From Flavobacterium sp. 140616W15 (GTDB lineage: Bacteria; Bacteroidota; Bacteroidia; Flavobacteriales; Flavobacteriaceae), in assembly GCF_003668995.1 (NCBI RefSeq), contig NZ_CP033068.1:4340001-4404000 (forward strand): a stretch of DNA of 64,000 nt, written 5' to 3'. The notes below the pieces were generated by a model. It saw only the letters and a program-made list of their open reading frames with translations, was not told where the DNA came from and did no database searches. The position numbers and the translations under genes were made by a program. Numbering within the stretch: position 1 is the first letter of the stretch; every line of letters begins with the position of its first letter. This document shows positions 47,093 through 56,781 of the stretch, in pieces.

Positions 47093-50000
47093 TTAGAAAG
47101 ATAATTGTAAGTTGAATCCATATGATCTTCTGTAAGGTAAAGAACCGTATTCAAAACCTTGTCCGTTACCACTTGTATAGGTAGATTCAGGATCTATATT
47201 TGGAACTTTTGAGTAGATAGTCCATAGGTTTCTTGCAATAACAGAAAATTTAAATTTATCGAATCCTGTTCCTTTTAACCATTTTTTTGGAAAATCATAA
47301 CCTAAAGTAACTTCTCTTAATTTTACATAAGAAGCATCATAAATAAAAGGCTCAGCAGTAGCGTTGTCGCCATATAAACTTCTCCAATAGGTTTGTGGGT
47401 TTACTGGAGTTGTGTTGTTTTCGTATCCAGTTACATTACCATTACTGTCTTTGATTTCCTTAACACCATCTACAATAAGTCCAGCTGTTGGAATTAATTG
47501 TGCTATATCTGCTGGTGTTTTTCCTGCGGCAATTTGCTCACCATACCAAGCATTGTATTCATCTCTTCCTTCTAATGTTAGGTTGGATAATCCAGTATTG
47601 GCTGCATTTGCATTGGTCATTGAATACATTTTTCCTCCAAACTTCATGTCTATGTTGGTTCTTAGACTGATTCCTTTATATGAAAATTCATTGGTAACTC
47701 CACCAATCCAGTCTGGAGCTACTCTTCCTAGGTTTTCATATGTCTGTGTTAATAAAGGATTTCCATTTGCTCCGATGATAACTTTTCCATCAGGTGATCT
47801 TTGAAATTTTCTACCATAAATTTCTGTAGAACTTTCTCCTACTTTAGCTATAATTTGAGCTCCTGCCCATCTTGCGTTAGATACTATTTGAGTATCTGTA
47901 TCGCTTGTTAATTCTAATAGTGTATTTTTGTTTTTTGCAAAGTTTAAGGTTATATCCCAATTAAAACCGTTTGGATTTCTGAATATTCCTGCTTTTAGCA
48001 AAGCTTCGATACCTTTATTCTCAACTGTTCCTGCATTTGCATTAGCACCTACGAAACCAGATGTTTGTGAAGTATTTAAAACAATTAGTTGGTCTTTTGT
48101 TTTGGTGTAATAATAGGATAAGTCTAGTTCTAAACGATTTTTGAAGAATCCTAAATCAGCTCCAACTTCATAGCTGGTTGTGAATTCGGGTTTTAGAGTG
48201 TTGTTTGGAATGATGTTATTTGCAACCGATCCAATTGGATTTCCTAATAAAGGTTTTGCTTGCATGTTGTAAGTAAGTGCTGTTGCATAAGGTGTTTCTA
48301 GTGCTTTTGCAGTTCCTGCCCATGAAGCTCTAATTTTTCCAAAATTTAGCACGCCACTATTCATGTCTAAACCTTCAGTAAAGATGAAACTTGTTGATAC
48401 AGAAGGGTAGAAAAACGAATAGTTATTGTTGTAATCAGAGCTAGAAGCAGAAGCAAGTGTTGAGTTCCAGTCATTACGGCCTGTAAAATCTAAAAATAAA
48501 TAATTTTTATAATTTGCTCTTAAATAAGAATATAAAGATCTTACTAATATTTCGTCATTGGTTTTTGGATTTAAAACACTTGATAAGAAATTAGATTGTT
48601 TGTTTTGTCCATTAATAATCATATCAGTAAGTGTACTCCCAGTAAAGATTCTTTGAGAGTTTCTTTGATTAGCACCAACTCCTAGAGAGATATTAAAATC
48701 GCCTATTGATTTTTGGGCATTTAATAACGCTTCGGTGTTATATTCTTGAAATGTAATAGTGTTGTTGATTAAAGAACCATTTTGTCTCCCTGGCCATGTT
48801 GTTCCTGCGTTTACAAAATCTGAAGATGTAAATGTGAATCGGTCAATTCCAGCTCTTCCTGTTGCGCTTAACCAATCCGTAATGGCATATGTTGCACTGA
48901 AATTGGCTATTATTCTATTTTTTTCAGTTTCGTTTTTGTTTTCATTTAATACAAAATAAGGATTTAATCGGTATGCGTCCGAGTTCCAAGGGTAATAATT
49001 TCCATTTTCGTCTTCATAGTTTTTTAACCATGCTTGATCAATATTAGGAGCTAGTGCGGCTACAGATAAACCAAGGTTGCTAGCGTCATCTCCTAAAGAA
49101 GGTCTGTTATTAGTGTCTTCTATAATGTAGCTGAATTTAGCATCTATTGTAAGTTTCTTTATCTGAGAATTTACACCCAATGTAAATGTGTTTCTTTTTA
49201 AATCACTTTTTGGTATAACATCAGTAGCGTTTAGATTAGAATAGCTTGCGCGGAAAGTTGTGTTTTCACCACCACCAGAAAGACTAAAGCTGTTATTAAC
49301 GGTAACACCAGTTCTAAAAAAATCTTTTATGTTGTTTTCTACGTGCTGATACGGTTTGTATGAACCATCAAAAATTCTTACCATAACATCTGGAGATCCA
49401 AATTTAGGTCCCCAAGCACTTGTGGTAGCATTTTGGCTATTCTTTATGTCATTGGTAAGGGGTAGTCTTCCATTTGATCCAGTACCATATTGAGTTTGGT
49501 AGTCTTCATATTTAGTACTAATCTGGTCAAAAGTTGTTGTGCTGTTCCATTCCGTTTTTAAAGAGTTTCTTTTTCCTTTTTTTGTTGTAATAACAATTAC
49601 TCCATTGGCACCACGTTCTCCGTAAAGTGCACTGGCAGCTCCTCCTTTTAGGACAGAAATGTTTTCGATGTCATCAATGTTTATGCTTGATAATCCATCT
49701 CCGTTGTCTACTCCTTCGGCATATCTTCCGGATTTAGAATCTGTAATTCCTGCTAATCCTGTGTTTCCTAGAGTAACTCCGTCTACAATGTATAGTGGTT
49801 GATTGTCGCCACTAATAGATCTGTTACCTCTTATAACAACACGTGAGCTACCGCCTATACCAGCTGTAGTTTGTGAGATGTTTACACCAGCAACTTTTCC
49901 GTATAATGATTGAGCGAGACTTAATGTTGGGTTATCGGCTAATTCTTTTCCTTTTACATCTTGAAAAGAATAACCAAGTTCTTTTTTCTCTCTTTTTATT

Positions 50001-50326
50001 CCTAAGGCTGTAACTACAACTCCAGAAAGGACTGTTGCAGCAGCTTCTTTTAGTTGTACGTCAATAGTGTTGGAATCACCTATAAGTATATTTTGAGTTT
50101 CTAGTCCGAGGAAAGAGATTGTTAGTGTTTTTCCTTTTTGCGCTTCAATAGAAAATTTTCCATCAAAGTCGGTGGTCACGCCTCTTCTTTCATCTTTTAC
50201 CGCTATTGATGCGCCTGGTAGTGTAATACCGTTAGAGTCGGTGACAGTTCCTTTTATTGTCTTTACTTGTGCTAGGGTAATTTGCACAGTAAACAAAAAC
50301 ATAATTATTAAAATTGTTTGTTTCAT
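47093..50326 (-). CDS. SusC/RagA-family TonB-dependent outer membrane transporter
   Basis: A 1077-residue importer. In order: signal peptide (ending TLAQVKT), CarboxypepD-like domain (GTVTDSNGITLPGASIAVK), TonB-dependent plug with the SusC-type stretch IRGNRSISGDNQPLYIVDGV and ISVLKGGAASALYGERGANG, and a 22-strand barrel ending in FNLQLSF. It pairs with SusD and uses TonB energy to import oligosaccharides. A GCAA-N5-TTGC double site lies upstream. Confidence 0.95.
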   Translation of the reverse strand: MKQTILIIMFLFTVQITLAQVKTIKGTVTDSNGITLPGASIAVKDERRGVTTDFDGKFSIEAQKGKTLTISFLGLETQNILIGDSNTIDVQLKEAAATVLSGVVVTALGIKREKKELGYSFQDVKGKELADNPTLSLAQSLYGKVAGVNISQTTAGIGGSSRVVIRGNRSISGDNQPLYIVDGVTLGNTGLAGITDSKSGRYAEGVDNGDGLSSINIDDIENISVLKGGAASALYGERGANGVIVITTKKGKRNSLKTEWNSTTTFDQISTKYEDYQTQYGTGSNGRLPLTNDIKNSQNATTSAWGPKFGSPDVMVRIFDGSYKPYQHVENNIKDFFRTGVTVNNSFSLSGGGENTTFRASYSNLNATDVIPKSDLKRNTFTLGVNSQIKKLTIDAKFSYIIEDTNNRPSLGDDASNLGLSVAALAPNIDQAWLKNYEDENGNYYPWNSDAYRLNPYFVLNENKNETEKNRIIANFSATYAITDWLSATGRAGIDRFTFTSSDFVNAGTTWPGRQNGSLINNTITFQEYNTEALLNAQKSIGDFNISLGVGANQRNSQRIFTGSTLTDMIINGQNKQSNFLSSVLNPKTNDEILVRSLYSYLRANYKNYLFLDFTGRNDWNSTLASASSSDYNNNYSFFYPSVSTSFIFTEGLDMNSGVLNFGKIRASWAGTAKALETPYATALTYNMQAKPLLGNPIGSVANNIIPNNTLKPEFTTSYEVGADLGFFKNRLELDLSYYYTKTKDQLIVLNTSQTSGFVGANANAGTVENKGIEALLKAGIFRNPNGFNWDITLNFAKNKNTLLELTSDTDTQIVSNARWAGAQIIAKVGESSTEIYGRKFQRSPDGKVIIGANGNPLLTQTYENLGRVAPDWIGGVTNEFSYKGISLRTNIDMKFGGKMYSMTNANAANTGLSNLTLEGRDEYNAWYGEQIAAGKTPADIAQLIPTAGLIVDGVKEIKDSNGNVTGYENNTTPVNPQTYWRSLYGDNATAEPFIYDASYVKLREVTLGYDFPKKWLKGTGFDKFKFSVIARNLWTIYSKVPNIDPESTYTSGNGQGFEYGSLPYRRSYGFNLQLSF

Positions 50327-50612
50327 TGTATGGTTTTTTTGTTAGTGTATTATAAATTATTGGTTGTTATATTCTATAATTCTACCTAATAGTATCAATG
50401 AGTTTTTGTTTGATTCTTTTTAGGGGGTCATGCTATTTGTTTTATAATAGCTTTGGTAAAAAAGATATTGTGGTAATGAGTTTGGTTAAGTGGTTATTAG
50501 ATTTTTTTGCAAGTTTTTTTGCAGAGTTCAACAAAGGGGGTGGTTTTAAAATTTTTGAGGCAGGGTAGTTTTTCTCTCATGATTTAAAGATTTTTTGGTT
50601 TTTATTAATTGC

Positions 50613-50620
50613 CAAATATA
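50613..50620 (-). promoter_or_regulatory. -7 promoter element of susC
   Basis: TATATTTG on the minus strand. There is no TTG at the -33 position; the operator pair starts 30 nt upstream. The transcript would have a leader of about 280 nt before the susC ATG (50327-50612), in which I see no gene. Confidence 0.45.
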
Positions 50621-50650
50621 TAATTAATTCTCATTGATTGAAATTTTTTT

Positions 50651-50674
50651 GCAAAAATATTGCAAAAATATTGC
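50651..50674. promoter_or_regulatory. Overlapping double putative operator upstream of susC
   Basis: Two identical 13-bp sites, GCAAAAATATTGC, at 50651-50663 and 50662-50674 share two bases, 11 bp apart (one helical turn). A further half site, GCAATATTT, follows at 50673. Position relative to the -7 box matches the GH20 promoter. Confidence 0.65.
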
Positions 50675-50808
50675 AATATTTTTTTTGATAATGTTTTTTT
50701 ATTCCCAAAATAGCGGTGTTTATTGAGTTGAGTGTTTTTTTTAAATGGCAATGTTTATATTTGGATTTGATAAAAAATAATAATTTTAAAAAGAGTATTT
50801 TTACAAAT

Positions 50809-51579
50809 ATGAAAATAGCACTAATTCAATCTGTCCTTCATTGGGAAAGTCCTGAGAGAAATCGAAATCATTTTGAACAAATAATCAATGGAATAAAAGA
50901 AGCCGTTGATTTGATAGTAATGCCAGAAATGTTTTCTACGGGATTTACTATGAATCCGTCACAGGTAGCTGAAACGATGCAAGGAAAAACTGTTTTGTGG
51001 ATGAGGTCATTAGCTAAAGCTAAAAAAACAGCAATTACTGGAAGTTTGGTAATTGAAGAGAATGGCAATTTTTATAACAGATTGTTATTTGTTTTTCCTT
51101 CGGGTGAATTGCAACATTATGATAAGCGTCATTTGTTTACCTTGGCAGGTGAGGATAAAGTATATACAAAAGGGACACGGAAATTAATCGTAGATTATCT
51201 GGGTTGGGAAATTTGTCCACTTATTTGTTATGACCTTAGGTTTCCTGTTTTTTCTAGAAATGCAGAGTCCTACGATTTAGTTTTATATGTAGCCAATTGG
51301 CCTAAAATACGCACTAATGCATGGGATACATTGCTGAAAGCACGCGCTATCGAAAACGTATGTTATTCGATAGGAGTAAATAGAGTAGGACTTGATAATC
51401 ATCAATTTGAACACAATGGACATTCGCAAGCCATCGATTTTCTAGGAGAATATTTAATTAAGCCTCAGGAAGTAGAAGGTGTTTTTATTGTTGAATTAGA
51501 CAAGGAAAAAATGAATGAGACAAGAAAAAAACTAGCCTTTTTAAATGATAAAGATAGTTTTACAATCGAAGGATTGTAA
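50809..51579 (+). CDS. Nitrilase-superfamily amidase (omega-amidase-like)
   Basis: A 256-residue carbon-nitrogen hydrolase. The catalytic triad is in IVMPEMFSTGF (Glu), YDKRHLF (Lys) and LICYDLRFPVF (Cys). Sequence features resemble the YafV/omega-amidase group, which hydrolyses 2-oxoglutaramate or 2-oxosuccinamate in metabolite repair; this assignment is from motif context only. The start is ATG 50809, since the 31 codons upstream do not look like this family and run into the susC control region. Its end is 1 bp from the end of the convergent gene. Confidence 0.88.
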   Translation: MKIALIQSVLHWESPERNRNHFEQIINGIKEAVDLIVMPEMFSTGFTMNPSQVAETMQGKTVLWMRSLAKAKKTAITGSLVIEENGNFYNRLLFVFPSGELQHYDKRHLFTLAGEDKVYTKGTRKLIVDYLGWEICPLICYDLRFPVFSRNAESYDLVLYVANWPKIRTNAWDTLLKARAIENVCYSIGVNRVGLDNHQFEHNGHSQAIDFLGEYLIKPQEVEGVFIVELDKEKMNETRKKLAFLNDKDSFTIEGL

Positions 51580-51580
51580 T

Positions 51581-53239
51581 TTATTTCTTTTTATCTGTTT
51601 TCTTTTTTTCAGGTTCAGGGGTGTAGGGAATGCTCAAGTCGAAAACTTGTTCAACATCCCAATTGGCTCGAACATCGACCTCTTTTGAGAAATAAATTAC
51701 TTCTTCGGCATACTTCTTTTCTAAGAAACTCCCGGGGTCGTATTGTTTGTTTTTATTGTCATCATAAATTGCACGAAGTGTAAATAATGTAGGTTCCAAA
51801 AGATTGAATTCTATTTTTGTAGTACCTTCAGTGTATTCGCTGGCAAGGACTTTTTCTCCCTTTTTATCGGTTAGTTCTATGATTACAGGAAAACGTTTTA
51901 CGTTTCTTAAATCAAGAGTTAGATTTCCGTAATCGGCAGTAGTTCTAGTGCTTAAATTGTATTTTAGAGTGTCGTTTGTTTTTTCATAAAAATCATTTAG
52001 TGCTCCAGGCAAAAGAGTGAATGAGTACTTTTCTGATGGTTCTTTTTTAAAGTCGAAGAATAATTTTTGGTTAAAATCATCATATTCTATTTTGTAAGGA
52101 ACAGCGATAGAATCTTTATTTATTAATTTTATTTTAGATTCATCAAAGCGTACTAAAGGAGTTGCGCTTTCTAATGTAAATCGATCTCTAAAATGTATGG
52201 TTCCGTTTTGTATTGCGCTTATATTTAAAGTGTCTTTCTTTTGATCTCTTACTTTAAAAGTGTAGTTTTTATTATAAGACCCTCTGTTTATTTCCATCGA
52301 TAATGAATCCGCTTTTAATGGTTTGTACCATATTTGTAAGGAATCTTTTTTAGGAAATTGAGTAACGATAGAAGGAATAATTTCGCCATTGTTTTTCAAT
52401 GTGATTTTTGGTCTCAAATTTTTGAAATCTTGTTTTCCGTCATATCCCACAATTAATCTGTTTCCAGAAACTTGAGCAGGTTTGTGCGTTTTTAAAGGGA
52501 GTATTTCTTTAAATAATTCCAATTCGTAAATAGTGTCATTAGGAATGGTAATAGGGTGCTTTATGAAGCCTATTTTGTCGTCTTTAGGATTGAATTTATT
52601 ATTGTTTCCTTTGTCTTTTAAAGCAACCAAAAGGTATTTCCCTGCTTTTAAATTCTCTAATCTAAATGTTTTTAAGCTGTCTAATGTATTGGTGATATAG
52701 CGTGGGTTTTCTTTGTAAACAACAGAATCCTTAAAGGTGTCGTTTATTTCGTATAGCATCACAGATACAAATGAATCTGCTTCTTTATTATAAGCATCTT
52801 TTATTTTTCCGCCTAGAGCCAAAGAATCTATATAAGTTCCTGTAGAGAAGATGTATTTAAATTGGTTGTATGGATTTCCTTCGTTATTGTCGGTAATACT
52901 TTGTCCAAAATTAAAACTATAAGTGGTGTTCGGCTGTAAAGTGTCAATTATCTTTATGTTGATAAATTTGCTTGCCGAAGTTGGAGTTATGATAGGCTCG
53001 TTTTTCATTGGTGGCGAAATTATCAATTGCTTATTTGCGTTTTTTAATTTCACATATTCATCAAAAGTTAGTTTTATAGTGTTTCCTTTAAATTCTGTAC
53101 TGAAATTTTTAGGAAAACTAGATTCTAAAACGGGGGCAAGGGTATCTTTTAATCCACCAGTTATACTTCCGCGTTTAGCGCAACTTACAAGAAATAAGGT
53201 TAATAAAAAGAAAATATATTTTGAGTTGCTTTTCAACAT
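51581..53239 (-). CDS. Lipoprotein with N-terminal Ig-like (Big_5) domain
   Basis: A 552-residue outer envelope lipoprotein. The signal MLKSNSKYIFFLLTLFLVSC begins at the chosen ATG 53239 and gives Cys20 as the lipid site. Residues about 25-130 form a bacterial Ig-like domain (LAPVLESSFPKNFS, then LTFDEYVKL and PNTTYSFNFGQSITD). The remainder is beta-rich, with a repeat-like carboxypeptidase-regulatory part (LKAGKYLLVALKDKGNNNKF). It ends in a lysine-rich tail. Such proteins are widespread single-copy genes in Flavobacteriaceae; function unknown. Confidence 0.8.
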   Translation of the reverse strand: MLKSNSKYIFFLLTLFLVSCAKRGSITGGLKDTLAPVLESSFPKNFSTEFKGNTIKLTFDEYVKLKNANKQLIISPPMKNEPIITPTSASKFINIKIIDTLQPNTTYSFNFGQSITDNNEGNPYNQFKYIFSTGTYIDSLALGGKIKDAYNKEADSFVSVMLYEINDTFKDSVVYKENPRYITNTLDSLKTFRLENLKAGKYLLVALKDKGNNNKFNPKDDKIGFIKHPITIPNDTIYELELFKEILPLKTHKPAQVSGNRLIVGYDGKQDFKNLRPKITLKNNGEIIPSIVTQFPKKDSLQIWYKPLKADSLSMEINRGSYNKNYTFKVRDQKKDTLNISAIQNGTIHFRDRFTLESATPLVRFDESKIKLINKDSIAVPYKIEYDDFNQKLFFDFKKEPSEKYSFTLLPGALNDFYEKTNDTLKYNLSTRTTADYGNLTLDLRNVKRFPVIIELTDKKGEKVLASEYTEGTTKIEFNLLEPTLFTLRAIYDDNKNKQYDPGSFLEKKYAEEVIYFSKEVDVRANWDVEQVFDLSIPYTPEPEKKKTDKKK

Positions 53240-53444
53240 AATGGGTTTGAATTTTGAATCCACAAAATAACAATTATATTTGCTTTAATTGAAACTTTTT
53301 ATCGAATTATTAGGACTTGTTATTTTATTCAAAAATATAAAGAGTTGGACCATTTTTTTATTTGTTTATAGAAAAACACAACCAAATTTTACTGATAAAA
53401 TAAAATGTATTCTTACATTTGACAGAGATATAATTTAGAATATT

Positions 53445-54449
53445 TTGAAACTTCGCATTATTTTTTGTGTTTTGTCTTTGCTATTAATTTCATGTAATAA
53501 GCAAGAAAAGCCAGTAGCTGCTTTTTATTATTGGAAGACAATCTTTAAGCTGTCTGTACAAGAAAAAGAAGCTTTGCAACAAAACGAAATCAGTAAGATT
53601 TATATTCGATATTTTGATATTGATTTACATCCAAAAACACAAGAGCCATTTCCTTTGAGCCCAATTCATTTCGAAAATAAAACAGAAAACTTAGAGGTTG
53701 TTCCTGTAATATACATCAAAAACAAAGTGATGTTAAAAAAAGAAATAGATGTTGAGGATCTGGCGAAAAAGACATTCGATTTTATAGAATTAGTAAATAA
53801 TAAAAATGGGATTTCTTGTCAGGAAATCCAAATCGATTGCGATTGGACTTTGGCCAGTAAATCGAATTATCTGAAATTCATTGAGTCTTTTAAGAAGATA
53901 TCGCATAAAAAACTCTCGGCTACGATACGATTGCATCAGGTTAAGTATTTTGAAAAAACCAAAATTCCCAATGTTGATTCAGGAGTATTGATGTATTACA
54001 ATATGGGAACAATAGCGCCTGATTCGCTAAATTCAATTTATGATAGAAGAATAGCGAAACGATACATAAAGAGCTTAAAAAAATATCCATTACCACTAGA
54101 TTTTGCGTTACCTATTTATTCATGGGCTATCCATATCCGAGACAATAAAGTAATAGGGTTGAAAAGTAAAATAGATATAAGAGAGCTGAAAAAAGATACT
54201 AATTTTGTGCAAAAGCAAAAGAATTATTTTGTTGTAAAGCATTCAAATTATAAAAAAGGATCTTTCTATAAACAAAATGACATTTTAAAAGTAGAGGCAA
54301 TATCTAAGGATGATTTGCTTGAAATGGCTTCCGACTTAGAGGAGAATACAGCTCAATATCCTAAAGAGATTATTTTTTACGACTTAGACGAATTCAATTT
54401 AATAAATTATGAAAAAAATATTTTTAAACAAGTTCTTTCTTGTTTCTAG
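53445..54449 (+). CDS. Hypothetical lipoprotein, possible glycosidase-like fold
   Basis: A 334-residue protein with a lipoprotein signal (KLRIIFCVLSLLLISC, Cys17) from a TTG start at 53445. The mature part shows alternating strands and helices with acidic motifs at strand ends (IQIDCDWTLASKSNYL, MYYNMGT, FALPIYSWAIH), suggesting a barrel like DUF3142 or glycosidases. No catalytic assignment can be made. The next gene starts 41 bp before its end, so both are probably coupled. Confidence 0.65.
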   Translation: MKLRIIFCVLSLLLISCNKQEKPVAAFYYWKTIFKLSVQEKEALQQNEISKIYIRYFDIDLHPKTQEPFPLSPIHFENKTENLEVVPVIYIKNKVMLKKEIDVEDLAKKTFDFIELVNNKNGISCQEIQIDCDWTLASKSNYLKFIESFKKISHKKLSATIRLHQVKYFEKTKIPNVDSGVLMYYNMGTIAPDSLNSIYDRRIAKRYIKSLKKYPLPLDFALPIYSWAIHIRDNKVIGLKSKIDIRELKKDTNFVQKQKNYFVVKHSNYKKGSFYKQNDILKVEAISKDDLLEMASDLEENTAQYPKEIIFYDLDEFNLINYEKNIFKQVLSCF

Positions 54450-54900
54450 TGGTGTTTTATTATTTGCTTATGGTGTAATTTATGCTTGTGGTGGTGGCGA
54501 TGATTGGGGAATGGGTTATAGTTCAAATTTTACACCAGAAACCTTTGTAGAGAAATCGTATAGACCTTTGTTTCTATCTGGGGAAGTTTTTTATGGGATT
54601 GGTTTTGATACCGAGCATAATTCTAGATTTAATAATGATATTAAATCAGATTGGAGTACTTATCTAAAAACTAAAGTTGATACTGCAACGGTAAACTATT
54701 TTTTGATAGGTGATGAAACAAATAGATATTCTTATGATAATGAGAAGGCTTCAAAATACAAGGATGAAATTACGCAACTTCATGTTTTTTTTAAGACCAA
54801 AAAAAATAATCAAGCCTCTTTAAAATGGGGTAAGAAAATGAATTTGAAAGATGATAAAATAAAGGCTTTTGTTGAATTTTTATATTTGGCACAAAAATAG
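54409..54900 (+). CDS. Unknown exported protein, N-terminal fragment
   Basis: A 163-residue frame with an N-terminal signal or anchor (FLVSSGVLLFAYGVIYACGGGDDWGM). It ends LYLAQK-stop. The frame at 54942-56762 begins where this one ends, and one extra A in the run of five at 54893-54897 joins them as ...LAQKIETVSVGENYW.... I therefore read this as the first part of one gene of about 784 residues with a frameshift, real or technical. Confidence 0.65.
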   Translation: MKKIFLNKFFLVSSGVLLFAYGVIYACGGGDDWGMGYSSNFTPETFVEKSYRPLFLSGEVFYGIGFDTEHNSRFNNDIKSDWSTYLKTKVDTATVNYFLIGDETNRYSYDNEKASKYKDEITQLHVFFKTKKNNQASLKWGKKMNLKDDKIKAFVEFLYLAQK

Positions 54901-54941
54901 AAACAGTTTCAGTTGGAGAGAACTATTGGAGCTACGAACCT

Positions 54942-56762
54942 GTGGCGACTAAAACTTTTGATGATTTTAAATTGATTCAATCTATCGAAAATGTATATAA
55001 TACTATATCAGATCCATTTTTGAAAAACAGGTATTGGTTCCTTACTATGAAAGCTTATTTTTATAGTAGTAATCAACAAAAAGCAATTACTTTTTTTAAT
55101 AAAACAGAAGCTTCAGTACCTAAAAATGTGCTGTATTATCGTGCGCTATCTTATGTGGCAGGAATAAATCATCAGCAAGGAAAATATTCGACATCTAACT
55201 ATTTATATGCACAAGTATTTGATAAATGCCCAGAAATGAGAGTCGTTACGGCTTATAGTTTTCGTCCGGAAAATGATGCTGATTGGAATAAATCCTTAGG
55301 TATGGCTAAAAATAATAAAGAAAAAGCTGCGCTTTGGGCAATTCATGGGTATTATAAAGATGAGGTGCAGGCTATTAATAAGATTTATGATTTAGAACCT
55401 AAAAGTGAGCATTTAAATTATTTACTAACGAGATTGGTTAATCAGCAGGAGCAAGGGATTAATAATTCATTTGAAATAAGTACGAATGATGATCAGCCAT
55501 CAAAAAAACAAACAGTAGCAGAAAATAAAGAAACAAATAAAAGTAAAATTGATGTAAAAGCATTCGATCTAGTTTCAAAAATTGCTACAGCAGGAAATAC
55601 AGAGAAACCTTATTTGTGGGATATTGCTTTGGGTTATTTACAGACATTAAAAAGTGATTTTGCTAAAGCAGATGCGAATTTTGCTAAAGCTGAAAAAACA
55701 ATGCCTAAAACTGAATTAGCAAACAATCAACTTAGATTGCTTCGATTTGTTAATAACATGAGTAAAATAGACAAATTGAATTCTAAGAACGAAAAAACTA
55801 TTCTTAAAGATTTAAATTGGTTGTATAAAGAGCTTCCGAAGCAACATGTGGGCGATTTTCGTTATGATAATGCTTCTAGCTGGAGCAAAATGTATTTAGC
55901 GACGCTTTATAAAGAACAGAAAAATTATGTAATGGCGGAGGTATTTACCAGTAATTCTGTTTATGGCTATTGGGGAGAGGGGAATTCTTTTTATGATGTT
56001 GAAAAGAATTTATTAGGAATGAAAGAGTTTTTATCAAAGCAAGATAAAACAGAAATAGAAAAAATAGGTGCTGGTATTTATAATTTGAATTTAAATAATA
56101 TTAATAATTTTCAGGCTGTAAAGGCGACCTATCAGAATAAAATACCCGAGGCAATAGCTTTTATGAAGCAAACTGACACATTGCAAAATGCAGTATTTTA
56201 CGGAAATCCATTTAATGGAAGTATTAAAGATTGTCATGATTGTGATCATGCTATGCCTCAGAAAAAGAAGTATTCTCAAATAGAATTCTTAACTACAATA
56301 AATGCAATGCAGGACAAATTGGCTAAAAATGAAGATGTATATACAAGCAGTTTGTTGTTAGGAAATGCATTTTATAATATTACTCATTTTGGGAATGGAA
56401 GAAGTTTTTATGAAATCTCAATTGTCGGTTATGGTTCTAGTCCATATTCATTTAGAGATTCTATGAAAAAAATGATAACAAATTGTTCATTGCCTAAAAT
56501 GTATTATCAAAAAGCGCTGGAAGCAGCTACTACAAAAGAGCAAAAAGCAAAATGTGTTTATATGTTGGCAAAATGCGAGCGAAATGAATATTATAATAAA
56601 AAGTATAATTCGGTGACAAATTGGTGGACTGCAGATCAGGATCAGATAAATTTCTTGGCATGGAATAGTTTTAAAATATTGAAAAAAGATTATTCGGATA
56701 CAAAATATTACCAGGATGTAATTGCTGAATGCGGTTATTTTAATACGTATATAAATCAGTAA
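54942..56762 (+). CDS. Unknown exported protein, C-terminal fragment
   Basis: A 606-residue frame opening at GTG 54942, without a plausible ribosome site or signal peptide of its own. It is helical with TPR-like spacing (for example AIHGYYKDEVQAINKIYDLE, KAKCVYMLAKCERNEYYNKK) and a cysteine cluster, CHDCDHAMP, near residue 428. Together with 54409-54900 it would form a full-length exported helical-repeat protein. Family unknown to me. Confidence 0.6.
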   Translation: MATKTFDDFKLIQSIENVYNTISDPFLKNRYWFLTMKAYFYSSNQQKAITFFNKTEASVPKNVLYYRALSYVAGINHQQGKYSTSNYLYAQVFDKCPEMRVVTAYSFRPENDADWNKSLGMAKNNKEKAALWAIHGYYKDEVQAINKIYDLEPKSEHLNYLLTRLVNQQEQGINNSFEISTNDDQPSKKQTVAENKETNKSKIDVKAFDLVSKIATAGNTEKPYLWDIALGYLQTLKSDFAKADANFAKAEKTMPKTELANNQLRLLRFVNNMSKIDKLNSKNEKTILKDLNWLYKELPKQHVGDFRYDNASSWSKMYLATLYKEQKNYVMAEVFTSNSVYGYWGEGNSFYDVEKNLLGMKEFLSKQDKTEIEKIGAGIYNLNLNNINNFQAVKATYQNKIPEAIAFMKQTDTLQNAVFYGNPFNGSIKDCHDCDHAMPQKKKYSQIEFLTTINAMQDKLAKNEDVYTSSLLLGNAFYNITHFGNGRSFYEISIVGYGSSPYSFRDSMKKMITNCSLPKMYYQKALEAATTKEQKAKCVYMLAKCERNEYYNKKYNSVTNWWTADQDQINFLAWNSFKILKKDYSDTKYYQDVIAECGYFNTYINQ

Positions 56763-56781
56763 GTTTAAAAACCAAATTAAG

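Noticed and set aside
47412..47804. Plus-strand frame of 130 codons inside susC
   Set aside because: No start signal and no family features; it is a shadow of the SusC frame.
35811..50326. Standard GlcNAc or sialic acid utilisation locus
   Set aside because: No NagA, NagB, NagK, NanA or sialidase is present; the KDG kinase and KDPG aldolase steps do not fit those routes.
54891..54945. Programmed frameshift between the two halves of the exported protein
   Set aside because: An A5 run without a clear slippery heptamer or stimulatory hairpin; an ordinary deletion or sequencing error is simpler.
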